Positions 55,207 through 64,000 of a stretch of DNA of 64,000 bases are shown in pieces. A model generated the notes under the pieces. That model was not told the origin of the DNA. It did not search any database and saw nothing but the letters and a program-made list of their open reading frames with translations. The stretch's first letter is position 1. Every line of letters begins with the position of its first letter. The position numbers and the translations under genes were made by a program. The DNA lies in assembly GCA_020747015.1 (NCBI GenBank), contig JAGTJM010000104.1, forward strand, positions 1 to 64,000. Direction: 5' to 3'. Source of the stretch: Pyrenochaeta sp. MPI-SDFR-AT-0127. Its lineage: Eukaryota; Ascomycota; Dothideomycetes; Pleosporales; Cucurbitariaceae.

Positions 55207-57023
55207 ATGGAGGCAGCGAGGGTATGTTTGCGGTACTTTACCTTTAGAAAGCTGGCCTTTCATGGTGTATTTTGGGGTGCGCACTGGGCTCTGTTTGCCT
55301 ACGGATGGTAAGTCTAGGAAAACGCCCCTTCACAAGACCTGCTAACAGACACAGGTTTGCACAAGCCACTGATAAACGTCTAGCGGGTGTAAATGCTCTA
55401 CGTTATTCGATATGGATTTCCCGTGGCGCGGGATTAGTGCTTTCGGTTGACACATCTCTACTCTTACTTCCGATGTGCAGGACAATCCTACGCTGGATCC
55501 GGCCAAAAGTGCGCGTTCTGCCTTTGGACGAATCGATCTGGTTCCACAGGCAAGTCGCGTATGCAATGCTGGTGTTCACTGTGGTCCATACAGCTGGACA
55601 CTACGTAAAGTAGGCACTCTGACTGCTTGGAATGTTGGAGATGCTGATCCTTCAAAGTTTTTTCAACATTGAGGCGACTCAAATCCGCCCCGAAACCGTT
55701 GCCCAAATTCACTATACTCAGCCCGGACCAGTTACGGGGCATGTCATGCTACTCTGTATGCTCTTAATGTATACTACCGCACATCATAGGATTCGTCAAC
55801 AATCCTTCGAAGCATTTTGGTACACTCATCATCTATTTATCCCGTTCTTCTTAGGACTTTACACTCATGCGGTTGGGTGTTTTGTACGCGACACTCCGCA
55901 GGCCTTCTCACCATTCGAGGGAAAGGAAACACAGGCACACTGCCTCGGATACCAAGGTTGGCGATGGGAGTTATGGGCAGGAGGACTCTACCTGGTCGAG
56001 CGCTTATATCGCGAAATACGCGCACGTCGTGAGACGGAGATTACCAAGGTTATCCGTCATCCCTACGGTAAGTTCTCGCCCCTGGAGCTTTTCATAAAAC
56101 AACATATTAGCTATGGCCCTTTCATCCACCGTCAAATTCTGATATGGGTTGTCACAGACGTCGTCGAAGTCCAGTTCCGCAAACCCTCCATGAAGTATAA
56201 ACCAGGCCAGTGGCTTTTTCTCAACTGCCCCGATCTCAGCTATCATCAATGGCATCCTTTCACGATTACCTCTTGTCCTTTTGATCAGTATATCAGCGTG
56301 CATGTCCGACAAGTTGGGGACTTCACACGTGACTTGGGTGATGCTCTGGGTGCCGGACCAAGCCAAGCCAAGCTATATAACGAACCAACTGGCGTATATG
56401 AGATTGCACTTCAGCAGGGTGAGCGAATGCCTAGGCTTCGCATTGATGGGCCATATGGCGCGCCAGCAGAAGACGTCTTCGACAATGAGATCTCCGTGCT
56501 TATCGGGACTGGTATTGGTGTCACACCCTGGGCTTCGATCCTAAAACATATCTGGCACACAAGATCTATGAACCGACCGCGAGTAAACCGCCTACGTCGC
56601 ATTGAATTTGTCTGGGTCTGTCGTGATACTTCGGCATTTGAGTGGTTCCAGGCCTTACTAGCATCGCTCGAGAAACAGGATATAGACGATTCTTTCCTGC
56701 GCATTCACATATATCTCACCCAGCGAGTTGATAGTGACACGGCCGCTAATATTTTGCTCAACTCAATCGGTGCAGATACAGATGCTGTGACGGATTTGAA
56801 GACACGCACACATTTTGGGAGACCGAACTTTAAGACGATGTTGGGCCGCATGCGCAATGAGATCATTGATGGATCCTATATCTCTGGTATCGAGAGCGTG
56901 TTGAGGAAAAATGTTGGCGTTTACTTCTGTGGGCCAAACGTTGCGGCACGAGACATTAAGGTAGCCTGCAAGCATGCCACCAGTGACGAGGTAAACTTCA
57001 AGTTTTGGAAAGAGCATTTCTAG
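55207..57023 (+). CDS. noxA-like: NADPH oxidase, NoxA type, 543 aa
   Basis: Exons 55207-55307, 55355-55609, 55658-56067 and 56158-57023; introns 47, 48 and 90 bp. Splicing gives the conserved junctions AYGWFAQATDKR, HYVNFFNIEATQ and RHPYDVVEVQF. The six-helix haem domain (residues 1-235) has the histidines in WFHRQVAYAML, VVHTAGHYV, TTAHHRIRQQ and FWYTHHLF. The C-terminal dehydrogenase carries HPFTITS (FAD), GTGIGVTPWASIL (NADPH) and YFCGPNVAARD, ending in the typical FKFWKEHF. The enzyme moves electrons from NADPH across a membrane to oxygen, giving superoxide, and in fungi is regulated by NoxR and Rac. Intron 3 is 90 bp without an in-frame stop, so its retention would add 30 residues. All essential residues are present. 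Whether this is the sole NoxA or an extra copy cannot be told from this window. Confidence 0.93.
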
Positions 57024-57429
57024 TGTGCCCCGATCATTCGTCGTCTATAAATGCTCTTTTATCCCCTATTTTTACGGATCATAAGCTTTAAAGGTTTATT
57101 GTGTGCCTTGCTGTAAGCGCTTAACGCTATCTGGCCTTTTTAGCAATACAACGAGAGAGGGGTTTGTGTGCACATCGTGCAATATGTTGGTTTTCCACTA
57201 CATATTATGGTTCTACCTGCTAGGCTGTTGTTGAAACAGGCGTCCTACTGTATAAAAGCCAGGCGGAATTATGCCACTGAATGTGTTGAACGGATGAATT
57301 GGCCAGCCAATCCAAATCCTTTAGATAGCTTAGATAGCTTTTAGATAAACCCTGGAGCTAGACTGATTGGCCTTTGAGGCGAAAGCCCTTAAACTATATT
57401 TGATCTTTTAAAGGTCGTGATTGCGGCTA
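57024..57429. other. Intergenic, no supported gene
   Basis: 3' flank of the NADPH oxidase gene. A short direct repeat (TTAGATAGC twice) occurs near 57322-57340. Nothing else seen. Confidence 0.45.
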
Positions 57430-58300
57430 CTTACATTGCTGGGTCGCTTGCCATTATGTCAATGATGTTGGCACGGTCCTACGAGTATAGTGTCTATATT
57501 ACAGATATTGGGCGGCCCGGATTGTATTTTTCTCTTGACATTTACGACGCTTCGTGACAATGAGCCTGATATGGCTGAAGACTCGTTCAGATTCATCTGC
57601 GCAAAGTGAGGATAATGTTTTGAGCTGATTGTAATGGCTACCATTGAACTGGGCAATCTAAATCAATGACTGCTTGATCGCGGAACTGCTCGAACTCATC
57701 TTAAGGAGTAGTCTTATGGGGCACCCGAGCAGACCTTGTCAAGATGCTGCCGGTGATGACCAACGATCTTGTGCAGCTCATGTTGCTTCTTCTGTGGTGA
57801 GATAGCCCCCGATTCAATTTGCTTCTCGTACTGAAACCCATACCATGACTTGACGGACTTCTGGTTTGTAAAACACCAAGACTTATTGCGAGCCTTTTCA
57901 CCGCAAGATATGCTAGAAAGTCGCAGAAGTTCGCCTAGTGTTCCCATGCCCTTTCAGGTACAAATTTGAACTGGGTGCCTAAAGATCATTTATCTTCGGC
58001 TCACGCTGCTGGCGCGCCCTTGCAACTGTTAATACGCTTCGGTAAGGGGCTCAAAAATACACTCAAGGTCTGCGATGGCCTTAAGTGCCACAAGTCCTGC
58101 CATCGCCTAAGCAGCCTTGAGTATTTACGGTATCCGCCCAGCAAGGCTTGAGGAGTTTCGCATACTGAGCAAGAATAGCCTCAGACAGTGTATCCTTTAT
58201 AACTGCGTTTCGAGCAGTATCAGGGTCGTTGTTACATCTCTTGGACTTCCTCTTCAAAGCAGCTTCGCGCTCAATTTGGATGAAGGTGTCGAACGGCACG
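57430..58300 (-). pseudogene. hAT-type transposase relic
   Basis: Minus strand near 57500-57650 encodes the hAT C-terminal dimerisation region: HYNQLKTLSSLCADESERVFSH-like sequence, given as HYNQLKTLSSLCADESERVF, then IRLIVTKRRKCQEKNTIRAA. This matches the E-ERVFS...VTKRR pattern of the family. It is in two phases with a frame change and stops. Upstream on the same strand, EFEQFRDQAVID and (58081-58299) a basic segment AALKRKSKRCNN belong to the same dead gene. No terminal repeats were identified. Confidence 0.65.
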
Positions 58301-61300
58301 CACAGGGGAAGGAGCAGCTTGGTCTCGTCGTAGACACTGTTCCAGCGAGTATAATTGCTCCTGTGAAGTTCTCGAGTATTTATTCTATCCTACTAGTCTT
58401 GGTCGACTATCTGCTCAAATATTGGCGTTGTTCTTATGAATTTGGTAGCTCTCCAAAGCATATGTCTAAGTCGGATAAAGTGGATTCAAGCGAAGGACTC
58501 GAATATGCCCAGACTATTAGTTATGAGCCCTGCCAACCCATCCCTCCCCCCCCCCCCAGCGACCCAATTCATCGCGCAGGTTTGCTTGAACCGCTTATTT
58601 CATCTCGAAAAGTATCTTGTCGAATTCAAATCAGGGGCGGCGCGCAATCAGATTGATGATATAGAGGCACAATAAATATGTCTCTGTTAGCGTTAAGGAC
58701 CGAATCTTGCTTCGATTGCTTCCGTTCCCGTGTCATTGTTAGAGGAATCATCCAACAAGGATTCCTATGTGGTCGGGGCGAGCAACGAGGCATCCGGAAA
58801 GGAAATGAGAAGCTACCTTGATTGCTGATGAATGAGAGATGAATGGCTTATATGCAAAGCTCACTGGTTCTTGAAGCGTCGATAGCACCTCAGAGAGTAT
58901 TGTCGTAGTGTTAGCAACACAATCAACGCAGATTTGCAATCGGATTCAAAGGCACATAATTTGTTCGCTCACTAATATTATTAGGATGGTTGATCGTTTT
59001 AGATAATGCGATGAGATGGCGCTGCATTCACAGGCGTTGTTAGCAGCTACCGACTTTCAGAGGACAAATAAGGCTGCATCAGAACGTAAACAGCGCACAA
59101 GGATACGGAATCAAATCGAATGAACCCTATAAAAGGTGGAGATAGAACAATTGCTTGCTCAAAAGAACATCAAAGCACAACTTGGGGGAGGGACGGGCGA
59201 ACGTAGGACTTGATCAGGAAATAGCAGAAGGTGCAAATGGCACTGCAAAGCTGTGGGGAAGAAGGACACAACGCACGCACGTGGAACAAAGATGCTATAG
59301 ATCAGAGGAATAATTTGATGTCCTGCATATGAGTGTGGCGTTGAGCGATCCGGGTAGGGTGCGCGCGACACCAAGTCTCCACCTCGTTTGTGCTCTTGTG
59401 CTGCCACAGGTAGCCTTAGTGTTGCGCGCTCAACCTGGACTCCTTCGGAGTGATTGTGAAAGTGTGCGGGGTTGCCTATGGTACCGTTCTCATTATTCTT
59501 GAGTCTTGATGAATGGCCAGGGTCTTTCTCACGAGAATAGACGCGTCCATCTCGATATACTGACCTTAAGCCATCCTGTCCGATTTGCCGTATCTTTGAC
59601 GCGAGATGAACAAGTTCGTGCACAGTCTAGGAACGAGTTTGTTGCAAAATGCGCGCAAAGTTGGGAGCGATGCGCACGTTATTCCGATGTTGAGTTCCAT
59701 TGACGACCATGTAGCAGCTCCTGGAGAATCCCACGTAATGACTGTGGTGCCGGCGAGGATGTATAGAGCGTGTAGACGATAGATGGATGCGATGGTTGCA
59801 CTTCGACAAAGTCAGTCGTTGTTTTTTTTTAAGAAAAGCAACGATGAACTTACAAGCCACCCAAGCCAAGAATAAGCATTGGACTGGCCTTATCAGGTCG
59901 AGGTAGTATAAGCTCGCGCAGGATTAAGAATGGTAGGATAACAGACGCAATGTCGTGAGAGATTGTTTGATGGCGGCATTAGCTTACCAAAGGGCATGTT
60001 TACTGGCGCATCCTCCAGGTATCTGGTCCTCCCAAAATTTGGCGATGGGATAGCAGTAAAAAATTGTAGTAAAGAACGTTTGGAACCAATTGTAACAGCA
60101 TGATGTAAAACAAGACCCAACAGTTTGTTTGCATCCCCTCTTCGATGGTCAAATCCATGTGCTGGAGCAGAATTGAACTCTTCGTGAAGGTGACCGAAAG
60201 TTATATATCAGGATGCTGGCGAAAAGAGCCTATGCCAGTGAGTGGACGTTGGGATCGCAACGATGTCCGACCTTACTTTCAACAACCCGATTAGATGGCC
60301 GCGGGCCACAGCCTCTATGTGTCTACCCATACGGTTGTGTACCTCTGTTATCTAGTCAAACACGAAAGCCTGGACGAATTGATGTCGCGGCACTGAAGAG
60401 ATGAAAACATTTTGTCAGTCGTCCCAAGAAGTCATAGGCGATACTCTTACATGGCTAACAGAATCGCGAAATCTTCGTTTGATGAGTGGTTTACTATCTT
60501 GAGTTTTGTATGCAATTGCTGTCCAACAACGATGAGCGCAATGGATGGGAAAGTTTTAATTATTGCAAGAGCCTGGGAACTGTTGTCGGCATAAAGGTAC
60601 TCCTCGGTAAGGGAGGGACTAGAGGTCGGCGCAGTCGGCATAACGGCACTGCTCAGAGATTTTCTACGTTTCAAAAGCAATAAATAGTAATCTCATGAGG
60701 GACCGAGGCTGGAGCTTCGCCTTGTATGCTTTCCGGCCAGGGGAACAACAGCGAAGGAAGGACCGTTGGGCAGTGCAGGGTTTTTAGTCTCTCACGGTTG
60801 TTACTGCAGGTAATAACCCGTGTCATAAGTGCAGATCTAAATTTCCATATAATCAAGGTTATGCCCTAGTTACGCAAGGTACTATAACGCACGCTACCAT
60901 TGGAAGTGGTCTTAGCCAAGCTTGACAGCCACAAAGTCTAGAGGATTAAAGTTTGCAGATTCGGTGCGCTAGACGGCATGCACCAACAGTGCGGATCGGA
61001 GGGGTCGCTAGGTCAGGCGGATTTTTATCGCCTTGAGTATCCTCTTCTGTATGAGCGCCTCAGCTACATCAGGGGGACGCCTATGAAGCCAACATATGGT
61101 GCGTTAGGTCGCGGTGAGGCCGATGAAGTTTCAAGGAAGAGGTCTGGTGACCATTTGTATGACACCGCAAAGTGAAGATACACCTAAACATAGCGCCAAG
61201 TGTAGCCCCGAAAACGGCTGATGCATGCACATAATGCGTATGGCATAGTCATAATGTCGTTACATCGCCACCCATTCAAATGGGCAGTGCCTCGCCCCAT

Positions 61301-61708
61301 TAATCACATCGTTTAATTTCCCAATGATAGTACCCATCAGTGACGGCTAGCGAAATTGCAGCTCGTCGTAGGAATTCTCCAGGTGGAGATTACTAAAAAG
61401 AAATTTTTTATCTCCTTTCGTGTGAATCAACTGTAGATAAACTATAAATGAGCAATATGTATGATTCCAGATCACTATTCAGGTATAATAACGACCCTAA
61501 ACTGTGGGGTAATTTGCATTTTGAAGGTAGTAAAGTAAACACATTGGCTGCTTGCTGCGGGGCTCAAAATACCTTTACTCCTTGTTCCCTCTGCTATCAC
61601 CTATTCAGGGATCTACTTACAATCAAATACGGACCTTGAAGACTTTTACTAGAGCTTAAGATACATGATCTACTGTAAAATAATCATATCTATCGGTGCG
61701 CAGTGTTC
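58301..61708. other. Long stretch without a supported gene
   Basis: 3.4 kb of normal composition with many short overlapping frames. A 12-base C run lies near 58543. Minus-strand frames at 59159-59869 (two phases) and 59893-60120, and a plus-strand frame at 60978-61175, have some coding character but no recognised domain and no splice pattern I could confirm. Some may be exons of unidentified or decayed genes. Confidence 0.4.
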
Positions 61709-62812
61709 TCATACTACGTGTGTACACTTAGGTCCCTGATATCTTGAACACCTCTTAATTTTAAACCTAGCAGAGCAGACTATTACCACGAAAAGTATGA
61801 CTAGAAGACCAATAAGTATCCAAGGTCTATCCACAAACCACAGCACCATAGCGACGTCCGAGCCATGCCACGTCCCCCCGGGGCTATGACCGAAGAAGGT
61901 ATACTCTTCTGAGTAGAAGACTTGCGGCAGAATAACGAACGTTTCAAGTGCTGTACAGTTTGTTAACAGGCAGATTCTATCACAATCGAGCGACTAGTAA
62001 GCAACGCTACACTCACCTTTGTGTTTTCCCCTCGCACGCGCTGCGACTTGTTCTTTACTACGTGACTTGTACCACTCTCGCAGGACGTTACTTGTGAACT
62101 GGGGCCCGGTTGACCAAAATATAGTAATATATGGAAACAATAGATAACGATCATGCTTGGCAAGGCTTTGGATCATCCGCTTCATGATCAAGTGCCGTTT
62201 CGTGCATGCCATGAGATCGTTATTGACGCCTAAAGGCGACGCTTCTGGAAACCAAGCTGGAAAGTCAAGTAACGGATCCAATGGGCGACGACAAGCAATG
62301 TCCAGATCCATGTATATTCCTCCATAGTGGTATAGAATGAAGTACTTCAGAGCATCGATTCTCTGAATGGGATATCTGTATCCATCGTAAGTAGGAAGAA
62401 ACCATTCATGTTCCGCCTCCAAAAAGTCCCGCGCTCGCGTTGCATTCCACACTTGTATCTCATAGCTTGGATTATGCTGCCGGCATAACTCTGGGCTTTG
62501 CGAGCCGACCGAGGGAATGTCAGTTGCGCCCTTACGACCATGGTATAGATCTTTGAACCAGATGTAGTGGATAATGCGAGGTATCTGCACTTGCGTGAAG
62601 GTAGACGAGTAATCGAAGTCTGTTGGCTGCTCGTGGCGTGACACTGAGTTGTTCAAGGCTTCCGCATATACAGGTGGAAAATCGTCGAATGTAATTCTCA
62701 GGTTATCCAAGAACGTTTCAAAAGCGTACTGCCATCGAACGCAGTATATGCTGTAGAATAGAGCAGCAGTTGCGCATATTGTAAGAAGAAAATGGCGATG
62801 GTGGCCAAGCAT
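61709..62812 (-). CDS. GT32-family glycosyltransferase, 345 aa
   Basis: Exons 62812-62017 and 61950-61709, intron 66 bp (GTGAGT...TACAG), phase 1. An N-terminal signal anchor (FLLTICATAALFYSIY, about 8-24) indicates a type II Golgi enzyme, and a second hydrophobic helix near the C-terminus (ILIGLLVILFVVIVC) comes from exon 2. The GT32 core shows PRIIHYIWFKD (about 78-88), HNPSYEIQVWN, RIDALKYFILYHYGGIYMD and the DXD metal site in YMDLDIACRRPLD (about 169-171). Exon 2 adds the family's GTWHGSDV, confirming the splice. It resembles yeast Och1/Sur1-type mannosyltransferases that use GDP-mannose to extend N-glycans or inositol phosphoceramides; which acceptor applies cannot be told. Confidence 0.9.
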
Positions 62813-64000
62813 TGTGTTTGACTAAGACGACAAGTGAGTTCAAAAGGAATTGCTAAGCAATTTCAATGAAAGGTGACAAGATTGCGCCTCGTATTTTCAT
62901 AGATCTGAAACACCTGTGCGGCGCATTACCAAAGTTTGCCCCATAATATGTCAATTGGTAGGCCTGTGCGGCCTCGTTCAGCGCCTTACACTAGTAGAGG
63001 CTACATCATTGCATTGATACGGAGTTCGCTCCATCCTCCGACGGCGTAATGTGACATATAATCGGATGAACTACCAGACTAGGGGTTCTGCAACCTGATC
63101 TGACCTGGTATCTGTCCCCGCGTTAATGTCAAATTGATCCGTCGTTCGACAGAGCACTCAGGTTACGAAGTTTTATCGTAACATCATAGTCTTTCACCTA
63201 TTTCAAGGCAATCGGGTGAGCTTTAGACATCATACGACCCAAAGTTCCCTGCTGCAGCTAGACAACTAGCTCAGAAATGTTTGTCGCTTTGAACAAACAC
63301 TAGTTGGCCCTAACACAGATAGGGGTTAACATCGTGAGCCTAAGGTCTGGTGTAACAAGCTTAGGAAGCGCGTGTCCTATATGGTTATGCTATTTCCACA
63401 ATAAATACTCGTGCTTAGATGCTATTTGGTTAAGCCATGTTGTCAAGCTGCTGTTCAAAAGAACAACTAGGTATACTTAAACCCAGGACGCCACAGGAAG
63501 AACAGCGATAAATGCCTCAAAGCAGCAAAGACCTAATATAAAGTAGCGCAAATTTTGGATCCATATGTGGTTAGATGTCGATACGCAACTGAGTGAAAAT
63601 CAGTTATGATAGGTAAAGGCAGTTTGTGTCTAACTTTTTTAGGTAACTATGTCCGCCAAGAATGATCTACCCCTTCTGTTTAACTTTGTTAAGAAATCCT
63701 AGAAGCCACAAATGACATGCCAGTGCACACTGTTTCGACTACCAGCGATTACCCTGCTATGCACGATCCTGAATTGACTAGTATAATGAACCCCCCGATT
63801 GGGTTGATAAACGAACCGCTTTACACTATTTTTAGATGTAGATTTCATGTTTTCAGTGGAGTTGTATATTGACAACATGTTCATAAGATTTATCCCCCCT
63901 CTAAGATTAAGCCTCTATACTGATAGCACTAGTGATTACCCTATACTATTATCTCTATACTTAGCGTGTAGACTTGCTTCACACTTAGGGGACCATAATA
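62813..64000. other. Intergenic to the window end, no gene seen
   Basis: Promoter of the GT32 gene, then 1 kb with only a 61-codon frame (63699-63884) lacking any domain. The last 100 bp becomes TA-rich, hinting at another repeat beyond the window. Confidence 0.45.

Noticed and set aside
56068..56157. Coding sequence between the haem and FAD domains of the NADPH oxidase
   Set aside because: Open frame, but bounded by GTAAGT and CACAG; removing it restores the conserved HPYDVVEVQF, so treated as an intron that might be retained.
58117..58656. 179-codon plus-strand frame
   Set aside because: Overlaps the hAT relic on the opposite strand and includes a low-complexity Pro run from a C-tract; no domain.
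1..64000. tRNA, rRNA or CRISPR features
   Set aside because: No cloverleaf with proper boxes, ribosomal sequence or spaced direct-repeat array was recognised by eye; a tRNA scan would settle tRNAs.

Overview
The window is nuclear DNA of a filamentous ascomycete (Pezizomycotina, most likely a plant-associated Dothideomycete or relative). The evidence is short introns (about 45-240 bp, mostly 48-63 bp) with GTRAGT-type donors and CTRAY-type branch sites, fungal-only protein families, and long AT-rich tracts in which transposon coding sequence is riddled with TAG/TAA codons, the signature of repeat-induced point mutation (RIP). Genes alternate with RIP-decayed transposons and broken genes, so this is an accessory or repeat-rich compartment. 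All gene models below were spliced by hand; every multi-exon model keeps frame across all introns.

Layout: 1-4.3 kb is a RIP-decayed Ty3/gypsy chromovirus with its 3' LTR. 4.9-16 kb holds a small two-exon gene, two paralogous protein kinases with HGD in place of HRD (5956-8909 and 13847-15847), a CorA-like membrane protein between them, a 427-bp inverted-repeat element and a Tc1/mariner relic. 18.3 kb has a small secreted protein with a Lys/Glu/Asp tandem repeat, apparently cut short by an in-frame TGA. 19-21.8 kb has a WD40 relic and a solo LTR with an exact 5-bp target duplication. 21.8-24.8 kb is a seven-exon intracellular subtilase. 26-30.6 kb has a small conserved gene, an ankyrin relic, a pogo-like transposase relic and a truncated sphingolipid delta-8 desaturase pseudogene.

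The most interesting locus is 32.7-37.4 kb. A three-part protein (nucleotide-kinase-like P-loop, SAICAR-synthetase-like, HisG-like) is transcribed divergently from an HD-family phosphohydrolase. This matches the Cns3/Cns2 pair of the Cordyceps cordycepin/pentostatin system, and the fused protein carries counterparts of two of the three bacterial pentostatin enzymes. No Cns1-like oxidoreductase or Cns4-like ABC transporter is present in the window.

Downstream are an F-box/ankyrin protein, a SAM methyltransferase, an intact cytochrome P450, a second RIP tract with another LTR, an NmrA-like reductase, a 23-residue metallothionein too short for ordinary ORF calling, a secreted DJ-1/PfpI protein, a complete NoxA-type NADPH oxidase, a hAT transposase relic and a GT32 glycosyltransferase. 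No tRNA, rRNA or CRISPR was found by eye.
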